Assembly (NCBI GenBank): GCA_946479055.1 | Contig: CAMLEX010000017.1 | Location: 1-16,324 of the forward strand | Length of the DNA: 16,324 nucleotides | Source: an uncultured Bacteroidota bacterium | GTDB lineage: Bacteria; Bacteroidota; Bacteroidia; Chitinophagales; Chitinophagaceae | Direction of reading: 5' to 3' | Shown: in pieces, positions 1 to 5,563 of the stretch | How the letters are laid out: each line of letters opens with the position of its first letter | Numbering within the stretch: position 1 is the stretch's first letter | Translations under genes and position numbers: made by a program | Notes under the pieces: generated by a model | Databases searched by the model: none | Told to the model about the DNA's origin: nothing | The model's input: the letters and a program-made list of their open reading frames with translations, nothing else

Positions 1-789
1 CAATTGCCAGCCAGTACTTACTCCACCTGCCGGTGCAAATAAATAATACCAGTTATTTCTTTTATATATTTTAGGTCCTTCAAGAGTAGGATCAAGATCG
101 TGGCCATCATATACCATCACACCATTATCTATCGTCTTTGTTCCTTCGGCATTCATTTGTTTGATAACAATAATACTTTTGATACCGGCACGGCTGCCGG
201 CATAAGCATGGGTCAGGTATGCTTTGCCCCGCCCGGATGAATCGTTCGGACGGGCATTGTCATCCCAGAAAGGACAGGGATCTATCAATCCTTTTCCACT
301 TTCCACCAACACAGGATCAGTCCATGGACCTGTGATATTTTTTGCCCTGATCATATAAATCCCAAAATCAGGATCAGGATAATAAATGTAAAATTCTCCT
401 TTATGATACCGGATGGAGGGAGCCCATACTCCATTACCATGCTGCACCTGCCTGAAATGATCAAATGGCGGCTGTCTTTTCAAAGCATGACCAATGATCG
501 TCCAGTTGACTAAATCTTTTGAATGAAGTATTGGCAAACCAGGTGCATGATTGAAACTGGATGATATAAGATAATAATCATCTCCAACTCTTATCGCATC
601 CGGATCAGAATAATCAGCATTGATAACCGGATTTTTATAGGTGCCGTCTCCGTTATCCGCTACCCATACTTTTGAAATACTATTTTTTTGTTGGGCATGT
701 ACAGTAGAAATGCAACAGGTTATGGCAATAGCAATAATTTTTATTTGACTGGCCGCAGCTGTTGATCGTTCTCTAAAGGAAAAAATCAT
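1..789 (-). CDS. Glycoside hydrolase family 43 protein (3' end off window)
   Basis: A secreted five-bladed beta-propeller glycosidase of family GH43, whose members are mostly alpha-L-arabinofuranosidases and beta-xylosidases. The reading frame is open from the ATG at 789 to base 1, giving 263 residues. Residues 1-32 look like a signal peptide ending HAQ. All three catalytic acids of the family are visible: general base D62 in YSDPDAI, the pKa-modulating D170 in LIDPCPFWDD, and general acid E237 in LEGPKIY. The family's NGVWAPSIRYHKGEFYIYY stretch is at about 119-137. The protein would be periplasmic or surface exposed. In a pectin locus it plausibly trims arabinan or other pentose side chains, but the substrate cannot be read from sequence. 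It is separated from the SDR gene upstream by 213 bases, so it may have its own promoter. The truncation is only the window edge. Confidence 0.93.
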   Translation of the reverse strand, partial: MIFSFRERSTAAASQIKIIAIAITCCISTVHAQQKNSISKVWVADNGDGTYKNPVINADYSDPDAIRVGDDYYLISSSFNHAPGLPILHSKDLVNWTIIGHALKRQPPFDHFRQVQHGNGVWAPSIRYHKGEFYIYYPDPDFGIYMIRAKNITGPWTDPVLVESGKGLIDPCPFWDDNARPNDSSGRGKAYLTHAYAGSRAGIKSIIVIKQMNAEGTKTIDNGVMVYDGHDLDPTLEGPKIYKRNNWYYLFAPAGGVSTGWQL

Positions 790-852
790 TTAATGAACTT
801 ACTATTTTATATGTGCAATAGACTAAGTGATGCCTGATTATTTACGCAATCG

Positions 853-880
853 TTACCGGCCTTACAATTTGGTTTACCGG
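853..880. repeat. Direct repeat TTACCGG x2 upstream of the GH43 gene
   Basis: Two identical TTACCGG heptamers begin at 853 and 874, exactly 21 bp apart (two helical turns), in the 213-base gap between the SDR gene and the GH43 gene. The second copy extends to the palindrome ACCGGT. The spacing fits a tandem regulator-binding site, but no regulator is known here and no Bacteroidota -33/-7 promoter (TTTG / TANNTTTG) was found next to it. The rest of 790-1002 holds nothing else I can support. Confidence 0.25.
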
Positions 881-1002
881 TTTTTTCCTGAAGAACCAGT
901 CTGAACATATTTTCTTCACTATAGGAATATTTATTGCTACGAAGCCATCAATTTATAAATTTTGAAAGCTTCTGAAGATATCTGCAATACACTTCCGTCA
1001 TA

Positions 1003-1791
1003 TCACGCATTTGCTAAAGCTCTGTCCAGGTGAACATATCCTCCATCCACATGTATGATCTGGCCGGTTGTATGACTTGATCTTTCGCTCAACAGAAACA
1101 CAACCATATTGGCTATTTCTTCAGCCGTTGTCATCCTGTTTTCCAATGGAATTTTAGAAGTGATCTCTTTTAATTTTTCTTCCGGATCTGGTAACGATTT
1201 TATCCAGCGATCATATAAAGGTGTGTAACATTCCGCTACTACCACGGCATTAACACGAATACCATATTTCAACAATTCTACCGCCCATTCTCTTGTTAAT
1301 GCATTACGACCTCCATTGGCGGCAGCATAAGCGGAAGTATTACCTTGGCCTGTTTCAGCCGTTTTTGAGGTAATATTTAAAATAGAACCTTTAGATTTTT
1401 TCAATTCAGGTAAAGCATGATGCGCCATCAAATAATAATGAACAACATTTTTATGCAGACTTTGAATAAAGCCTTCGTAGTCTCCGCTTTCTAATCCTAT
1501 TCCATCATTGACACCTGCATTATTTACCAGGCCGTCAATCCGTCCGAATTGTTTTACCACTTCCATCACAGCATGCTCACACTGTTGAGGAATGGAAAGT
1601 TCTGCAACAACCTGGAAAGCCTTGCCGCCATCTTTTTTAATGGCATCCACCGTGGCAAGATTATCTTCTTCACTTCTGCCAATAATAACAGGAATAGCTC
1701 CTTCTTTTGCCAATACTTTTACTATGCCTTCGCCAATACCTTTTGCACCACCGGTTACGATGATGACTTTATCCTTTAATAGCAGATCCAT
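1003..1791 (-). CDS. SDR-family sugar dehydrogenase, probable L-fucose dehydrogenase
   Basis: A 262-residue classical short-chain dehydrogenase, probably oxidising L-fucose (or a related 6-deoxyhexose) to the lactone with NAD(P)+ in the cytoplasm, the first step of the oxidative pathway encoded by its neighbours. The Rossmann motif TGGAKGIG is at residues 13-20, NNAG at 90-93, the structural Asn at 115, catalytic Ser at 142 and catalytic Tyr at 155. The YxxxK motif reads YAAAN, so the usual catalytic lysine (position 159) is asparagine. The codon is AAT and the surrounding frame is intact, so this is a substitution rather than a frameshift. The segment ALTREWAVELLKYGIRVNAV and the C-terminal HVDGGYVHLDRAL resemble the L-fucose dehydrogenase group as I remember it. 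It is preceded by a GxxExxY gene inside an inverted-repeat cassette that separates it from the lactonase gene. The fucose assignment rests mainly on context. Confidence 0.85.
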   Translation of the reverse strand: MDLLLKDKVIIVTGGAKGIGEGIVKVLAKEGAIPVIIGRSEEDNLATVDAIKKDGGKAFQVVAELSIPQQCEHAVMEVVKQFGRIDGLVNNAGVNDGIGLESGDYEGFIQSLHKNVVHYYLMAHHALPELKKSKGSILNITSKTAETGQGNTSAYAAANGGRNALTREWAVELLKYGIRVNAVVVAECYTPLYDRWIKSLPDPEEKLKEITSKIPLENRMTTAEEIANMVVFLLSERSSHTTGQIIHVDGGYVHLDRALANA

Positions 1792-1823
1792 ATTTTATTT
1801 TTTTACTTTACTACATATTTAAT

Positions 1824-1840
1824 TGCCACGGATACACGGA
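1824..1840 (+). repeat. Left inverted repeat of the GxxExxY cassette
   Basis: The sequence TGCCACGGATACACGGA lies between the SDR gene start and the end of the GxxExxY gene. Its reverse complement recurs at 2302-2318 with one mismatch (16 of 17). TTAA sits just outside both copies (1819-1822 and 2319-2322). TTAA is palindromic and the area is AT-rich, so a target-site duplication cannot be separated from an extension of the repeat. Confidence 0.8.
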
Positions 1841-1852
1841 AAAAAGTTTTTC

Positions 1853-2302
1853 TTAAAAAACAAGCCGTTTTATTTCTAATTTACTTCTTCCAAAGTTGAG
1901 TATTAATCCAACCTTAGAACCAGAGCATTTCAGATAATTTATTGTTCTTGCCATATCATCATTAGCAATGCCCTCTTTTGCTTTTACTTCCAGGATGACG
2001 GAATCAAATACAATGAAGTCTGCAAAAAAATTGTGTCGCAAAATTGCATCTTTATAATGAACAACATATTCTTTCTCTCTCTTAAACAAAATGTCATTTC
2101 GCCTGAATTCATATTCTAATGCATCTTTATAAACTATTTCTAAAAAACCGAACCCCAAAGTATTGTATACTTCAAATCCAAGATGAATAATAGCATCTGT
2201 TTCATCTTTTAAGGGAAAATATTCGTTCCTTATCTCAGACAAAGCTTTCTGTTTTAAACTGAGCTTATTGCTATAGATGCATGCAAAAATACCGGCATCC
2301 AT
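1853..2302 (-). CDS. GxxExxY protein (PD-(D/E)XK-like fold family)
   Basis: A 149-residue member of the GxxExxY family (TIGR04256, related to PDDEXK_3), whose function is unknown. The signature GFLEIVY is at residues 52-58, after the usual LGFEVYNTLG helix. A nuclease-like core follows: D95 in FFADFIVFD, then E105-V-K107 in ILEVKAK, matching the D...ExK spacing of the PD-(D/E)XK superfamily. The end, GSKVGLILNFG, is typical of the family. No signal peptide or membrane segment is seen, so it is probably cytoplasmic. The only ATG lies at the inner edge of the right inverted repeat. The first ~25 residues are longer than family members I recall, so a downstream non-ATG start (for example TTG at residue 21) is possible. 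It interrupts the fucose operon and has no evident role in sugar metabolism. Confidence 0.88.
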   Translation of the reverse strand: MDAGIFACIYSNKLSLKQKALSEIRNEYFPLKDETDAIIHLGFEVYNTLGFGFLEIVYKDALEYEFRRNDILFKREKEYVVHYKDAILRHNFFADFIVFDSVILEVKAKEGIANDDMARTINYLKCSGSKVGLILNFGRSKLEIKRLVF

Positions 2303-2318
2303 CCGTGCATCCGTGGCA
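2302..2318 (-). repeat. Right inverted repeat of the GxxExxY cassette
   Basis: Read on the minus strand this is TGCCACGGATGCACGGA, differing from the left copy at one position. It overlaps by one base the ATG of the GxxExxY gene and ends eight bases short of the 3' end of the lactonase gene (2326). In the minus-strand mRNA the two copies could pair over about 17 bp around the whole gene. Confidence 0.8.
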
Positions 2319-2325
2319 TTAAAAA

Positions 2326-3234
2326 CTATAAATTATAAAACCGAATGGCATTTGTGCCAAAAACTTTTTCTTTCTCTTCTGGTTTAAAATTCTCCATATA
2401 TTTCTCCAGCAAGCTTTTCCATTGTACATACATACCGGAAACTAATATCACCGGCCAGTCGCTGCCAAACATCAGTCTATCCGTACCAAATGCTTCAAAA
2501 ACAATATCGAGATATGGATAAAATTCAGCCGGGCTCCATTCTTTCCATTTAGCTTCTGTAAATAAACCAGATAGCTTACAATATACATTGGGATGTTGTG
2601 CTATTGTTTTCATGTATACAGCCCATTCATCTATTTTCTTTTCTGCAATAAGTGGCTTGGCGCAATGATCGATCACCAATTTTTGTTCGGGGAATTTTGA
2701 CACAAACTCTACCGCCGCTTTCAATTGTTTAGGATAGATCAGAATATCATAAGTATAATTATAAGGTTGTAACGCTGAGATACCTCTTTGAAAAGCTGGT
2801 CGCAATAAAAAATCATCGGGCTCTCCTTGCACTACATGCCGCCAACCTTTGATAGAAGAATATTGAGAAAAATATTGCAACCTTTCTTCTATATTTTCAT
2901 TTTGCAGATCAACCCAACCAACGATTCCTTTAATAATAGCATGCGTTTTTGCAAGTTCTATCAAAAAAAGAGTTTCCAATTCCGATTGGTCAGCCTGTAC
3001 GGCAATGCAACCACTTATACCATTCCGGTTTAATGTACCAGCTATTGTTTGCGGCAGATAGTGTTGCTGCAATACTTTCATATCATCGGCGATCCAGGCA
3101 TCTCTGACCTTATCATACTCCCAGAAATGAACATGCGTATCGATGACGACGCCCCCGTCCCCTAAAGGGGTGTTATACACATCTCCGCTGCTTTGATCAT
3201 TACCTATAGGGCTGTATGGTAATCGTTGAGACAT
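2326..3234 (-). CDS. Amidohydrolase-family lactonase, probable L-fuconolactonase (COG3618)
   Basis: A 302-residue TIM-barrel metal hydrolase (PF04909, COG3618) that probably opens L-fucono-lactone to L-fuconate, the second step of the pathway. Metal and active-site residues are visible: HxH at H34/H36 in DTHVHFW, H190 in IDHCAKP, and D259 in GSDWPV. WRHVVQGEPDD at 131-141 is also characteristic. The true domain starts around residue 29; family members normally begin with a Met directly before IDTHVHFW. Here that position reads GVVIDTHVHFW without an ATG, and residues 21-28 (NTPLGDGG) are translated directly from an intergenic repeat (3151-3174). The assigned ATG at 3234 is therefore the nearest in-frame ATG and lies inside the repeat pair; GTG at residue 19 is an alternative. 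This looks like a protein whose N-terminus was remade by a repeat insertion. Rhamnonolactone remains a possible substrate. Confidence 0.88.
   Translation of the reverse strand: MSQRLPYSPIGNDQSSGDVYNTPLGDGGVVIDTHVHFWEYDKVRDAWIADDMKVLQQHYLPQTIAGTLNRNGISGCIAVQADQSELETLFLIELAKTHAIIKGIVGWVDLQNENIEERLQYFSQYSSIKGWRHVVQGEPDDFLLRPAFQRGISALQPYNYTYDILIYPKQLKAAVEFVSKFPEQKLVIDHCAKPLIAEKKIDEWAVYMKTIAQHPNVYCKLSGLFTEAKWKEWSPAEFYPYLDIVFEAFGTDRLMFGSDWPVILVSGMYVQWKSLLEKYMENFKPEEKEKVFGTNAIRFYNL
3151..3174 (+). repeat. REP-like repeat, copy A (inside lactonase N-terminus)
   Basis: A 24-bp unit with an outer C-run (GCCCCC), a spacer, then the palindrome CCCCTAAAGGGG and TGTT. It matches copy B (3293-3316) in inverted orientation at 23 of 24 positions. 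It lies in frame within the lactonase gene and encodes residues 21-28, so it is transcribed and apparently translated. Confidence 0.85.
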
Positions 3235-3292
3235 TCCGAAGTTTATTTGCTACTATGTTTAAACAAGTTTCCGAATAATATGAAAGCATCTG

Positions 3293-3316
3293 AACACCCC
3301 TTTAGGGGATGGGGGC
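3293..3316 (-). repeat. REP-like repeat, copy B (overlaps FAH stop codon)
   Basis: The inverted partner of copy A, 118 bp away. The stop codon of the FAH gene (TAA at 3304-3302) is the TAA of the repeat's CCCCTAAAGGGG, and the last residues APIP of that protein are repeat-encoded. In the minus-strand mRNA, A and B could form a stem of about 24 bp with the lactonase start codon in the loop. Confidence 0.85.
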
Positions 3317-4162
3317 ATACGCTACACAAGTTTGTTTTGATTCTCCCAAACCATCAATTCCCAATTCTACTATATCACCAGGTTTTAAATATACCGGTGG
3401 GTTAAAACCCAATCCTACACCTGCAGGCGTACCTGTTGAAATAATGTCACCGGGTAACAGTGTCATGAACTGGCTTACATAAGAAATAAGAAAAGGAATT
3501 TTGAAAATGAAGTTAGCTGTTGAGCCATTCTGCATCAGTTTATCATTTACTTTCAACCATAGCTTTACATTATCAATATCCATCACTTCATCTTTGGTCA
3601 CCAGCCAGGGCCCTACAGGAGCAAACGTATCACATCCCTTTCCTTTATCCCAGGTCCCATTTTTTTCTAACTGAAATTCTCTTTCACTTACATCATTGTG
3701 AAGGCAATAACCGGCTACATATTCCATCGCTTCTGCTTCTTCCACATAACTTGCTTTTTTTCCTATTACCACAGCCAGCTCTACTTCCCAATCTGTTTTT
3801 ACAGAATTTTTCGGGATCATGATATTATCAAAAGGCCCCACCAATGCAGTAGTTGATTTCATAAATACAACCGGCTCTGGCGGCAATGCAGCGCCGGTTT
3901 CTTTCGCATGATCGGCATAGTTCAATCCGATACAAACGATTTTGGAAGGTCTTGCTACCGGCGAACCCAAACGTATGGATGGAGGTACTTTTCGCAACAT
4001 GTTTTTGTTTTGCTCCACCATCCACAATAAGTGTGGCAGGCCACCGTTTGCAAAAAAACGTTCATCATAATCCTGTATAAAACCAGATACATCATAATGT
4101 TCACCATCGATACAAACACCGGGTTTTTCTTTTCCGGCTTCTCCAAATCTTATTAGTTTCAT
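3302..4162 (-). CDS. Fumarylacetoacetate hydrolase-family protein, probable 2,4-diketo-3-deoxy-L-fuconate hydrolase
   Basis: A 286-residue FAH-superfamily enzyme (PF01557, COG0179) expected to split 2,4-diketo-3-deoxy-L-fuconate into pyruvate and L-lactate, the last step of the non-phosphorylating pathway. Key features are GLNYADHAKETG (79-90, with H85), the metal ligands E126 and E128 in DWEVELAVV, D157 in HNDVSERE, and the C-terminal ISTGTPAGVG (241-250). I chose the ATG at 4162 (MKLIRFG) because the 14 codons upstream that remain open (MASPNGGGREG...) come from a repeat, not from the family. The same repeat places a GGGAGG sequence about 11 bases before this ATG. The C-terminal APIP and stop codon come from copy B of the repeat on the other side. 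The gene is thus flanked on both sides by related repeat pairs. The fucose rather than rhamnose assignment is inference from neighbours. Confidence 0.9.
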   Translation of the reverse strand: MKLIRFGEAGKEKPGVCIDGEHYDVSGFIQDYDERFFANGGLPHLLWMVEQNKNMLRKVPPSIRLGSPVARPSKIVCIGLNYADHAKETGAALPPEPVVFMKSTTALVGPFDNIMIPKNSVKTDWEVELAVVIGKKASYVEEAEAMEYVAGYCLHNDVSEREFQLEKNGTWDKGKGCDTFAPVGPWLVTKDEVMDIDNVKLWLKVNDKLMQNGSTANFIFKIPFLISYVSQFMTLLPGDIISTGTPAGVGLGFNPPVYLKPGDIVELGIDGLGESKQTCVAYAPIP

Positions 4163-4166
4163 AAAA

Positions 4167-4218
4167 GCGGCCCCCTCCCGACCTCCCCCGTTAGGGGAGG
4201 CCATCCTGGCACAGACCC
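4167..4218 (+). repeat. REP-like repeat, copy C (just upstream of the FAH start)
   Basis: A GC-rich unit built like copies A/B: a C-run (GGCCCCCTCCC), then the palindromic core CCCCCGTTAGGGG, extended here to GCACAGACCC (4209-4218). It ends five bases before the FAH ATG. Its partner, copy D, is at 4323-4370 in inverted orientation, with the ten terminal bases GCACAGACCC matching perfectly. Confidence 0.7.
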
Positions 4219-4322
4219 TTAAAGAGGAAATGTCTTTTTTTAATTGTTAATTATAAAAATTCAAGTAAATACTATTAAATAATTTAAGCGTTTTCAGTTT
4301 TATAAGAACTAGTTAACCTTAT

Positions 4323-4370
4323 GGGTCTGTGCTTTGCAAAGCCCCTCTTTGGGAGGGGTTTGGGGAGGCC
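4323..4370 (-). repeat. REP-like repeat, copy D (abuts the SDR stop codon)
   Basis: On the minus strand it reads GGCCTCCCC, AAACCCCTCCC, AAAG, AGGGG, then GCTTTGCAAAGCACAGACCC, an imperfect partner to copy C. The stop codon TAG of the upstream SDR gene (4373-4371) directly precedes it. The 104 bases between C and D are AT-rich and hold no gene I can support. Confidence 0.7.
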
Positions 4371-5144
4371 CTAATTATTCAGTTTAATAAATCCACCATC
4401 AATAGGATAATCGCAACCAGTAATGAAAGATGCTTCATCGCTGCACAAATACAATACAAGATTGGCGATCTCTTCCGGCTGCGCCATACGACCAATAGGC
4501 TGAGTCTTTGATAATTTTTCAAACATTTCCTTTTCTTTACCCGGGTAATTTTTTGCAATAAATCCATCGACAAACGGAGTATGCACACGGGCCGGAGAAA
4601 TACAATTGCAACGAATATTATGATTGATATAATCCTTCGCAGTGGATAAGGTCATACCAACAACAGCACCCTTGGTCATGGAATAAGCAAAGCGATCAGG
4701 TATACCCACAGATGAAGCGATAGATGCAATGTTGAGAATAGCGCCACCTTTTTCTTTCATAAACGGTATAACTGCATGCAGCAAATTATAGGCGCCTTTT
4801 ACGTTGACATTAAATAAGCGGGTAAAATCTTCTTCGCTGGTGCCTTCTACATTGCCGACATGGGCTACTCCAGCATTGTTGACAAGAATATCAATGCTGT
4901 TTCGTTGTGACACAATAGATTTTACAATGTCACTGACCACAAGTTGATTGCTAACATCACATTTTATAGCGGAAGCATTACCCCCTTTCTCCGTGATTTC
5001 TTTAGCCACATTTTCTGCGCCTTTCTGATCAAAATCCAGGATATAAACCCAGGCTCCCTGTTTTGCGAATAATTGGGCAATGGCTCTGCCAATGCCGCTG
5101 CCGCCGCCTGTTACAATAGCTGTCTTTCCTGTTAAACTGAACAT
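4371..5144 (-). CDS. SDR-family oxidoreductase, probable 2-keto-3-deoxy-L-fuconate 4-dehydrogenase
   Basis: A 257-residue classical SDR that probably oxidises 2-keto-3-deoxy-L-fuconate to the 2,4-diketo acid, feeding the FAH-family hydrolase encoded next. Motifs are complete: TGGGSGIG at 12-19, D37 after beta-2 (favouring NAD+ over NADP+), NNAG at 89-92, N114, S141, Y154 and K158. RCNCISPARVHTPFVDGF at about 178-195 recalls the BDH2-like group to which the characterised Xanthomonas keto-deoxy-fuconate dehydrogenase belongs. Unlike the other SDR in this window, its catalytic tetrad is intact. A long hairpin lies 16-68 bases upstream of its ATG, and its stop codon abuts repeat copy D. The exact substrate (fuconate or rhamnonate series) is inferred from context. 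Confidence 0.88.
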   Translation of the reverse strand: MFSLTGKTAIVTGGGSGIGRAIAQLFAKQGAWVYILDFDQKGAENVAKEITEKGGNASAIKCDVSNQLVVSDIVKSIVSQRNSIDILVNNAGVAHVGNVEGTSEEDFTRLFNVNVKGAYNLLHAVIPFMKEKGGAILNIASIASSVGIPDRFAYSMTKGAVVGMTLSTAKDYINHNIRCNCISPARVHTPFVDGFIAKNYPGKEKEMFEKLSKTQPIGRMAQPEEIANLVLYLCSDEASFITGCDYPIDGGFIKLNN

Positions 5145-5159
5145 TTTATATTTTTTTCA

Positions 5160-5212
5160 AGACCTATAAGGTTTGCGGAGCAGCTAAACAGCACTGCTAA
5201 CCTTAAAGGTCT
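5160..5212. repeat. Long palindrome between the mutarotase and SDR genes
   Basis: The outer arms AGACCTATAAGGTT (5160-5173) and AACCTTAAAGGTCT (5199-5212) pair at 13 of 14 positions. An inner AGCAG/CTGCT stem lies between them. The whole would fold as a stem-loop in either strand. It contains the first two bases of the mutarotase stop codon (TAG, 5213-5211) and ends 15 bases before the downstream SDR start. There is no T-run, so a repeat element or mRNA-processing hairpin is more likely than a terminator. Confidence 0.8.
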
Positions 5213-5543
5213 ACCCCAATGAAAATATTTTATCCATCAACACCCATTTCTCTCCGGGCTTACTACCGGGAATGGCCTGCTGGTATTTCCACATCAGCTG
5301 TTCCCATTCCTGAACTTTCGGATCAGCAGCATCTGCTTCTCCTTTTTTTGCAAAGCTAAACTTATCGTTTACTTCCATGATCATGAATAACCGGTTCGCA
5401 AACCGGTATATTTCCATTTGCACAATACCGGCATCCGTAATGCTCTTTTTTATTTCCGGCCATACTTTTTCATGGTACGCTTCGTATTCAGCGATCAGCT
5501 TATCATCATTCACCAGGTCGAGGGCTAAACAATAGCGTTTCAT
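5211..5543 (-). CDS. rhaM: L-rhamnose/L-fucose mutarotase (RhaM family, PF05336)
   Basis: A 110-residue cytoplasmic aldose mutarotase that interconverts alpha and beta anomers of a 6-deoxyhexose, supplying the anomer the dehydrogenase uses. It aligns with E. coli RhaM at EYEAYHEKVWPEI (19-31), which carries the catalytic Y20 and H24 equivalents, and at LMWKYQQAIPG (83-93), where one of the two tryptophans of the E. coli WW pair is kept (W85). Length is normal. It follows fucP by 20 bases, so the two are surely cotranscribed. Family annotation says L-rhamnose, but Bacteroidota members commonly sit beside fucose oxidation genes and the neighbours here favour fucose. Its stop codon falls in the adjacent palindrome. 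Confidence 0.9.
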   Translation of the reverse strand: MKRYCLALDLVNDDKLIAEYEAYHEKVWPEIKKSITDAGIVQMEIYRFANRLFMIMEVNDKFSFAKKGEADAADPKVQEWEQLMWKYQQAIPGSKPGEKWVLMDKIFSLG

Positions 5544-5563
5544 CTGTTATTTGTTTCATTGAA

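Larger units (their letters stand above)
1824..2318. mobile_element. Putative inverted-repeat-bounded cassette carrying a GxxExxY gene
   Basis: A 495-bp unit consisting of one complete GxxExxY gene framed by 17-bp near-perfect inverted repeats, set between two genes of a sugar catabolic operon whose product it does not resemble. The start codon of the gene overlaps the inner end of the right repeat. No transposase lies within it, so any mobility would have to be provided in trans. The boundaries and the repeat are seen directly; mobility is inference. It could instead be a fixed gene with a hairpin-forming flank. Confidence 0.4.

Noticed and set aside
807..908. A 33-codon minus-strand ORF in the gap before the GH43 gene (starts MFRLVLQEKTG)
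   Set aside because: Short, no ribosome-binding signal, low-complexity end, and no recognisable family; most likely chance.
3828..4146. Other open frames on both strands overlapping the FAH gene
   Set aside because: They lack domain features and overlap a well-supported gene; they are shadows.
4163..4204. Upstream ATG at 4204 adding MASPNGGGREG to the FAH-family protein
   Set aside because: Those codons are repeat copy C; the family begins at MKLIRFG (4162).
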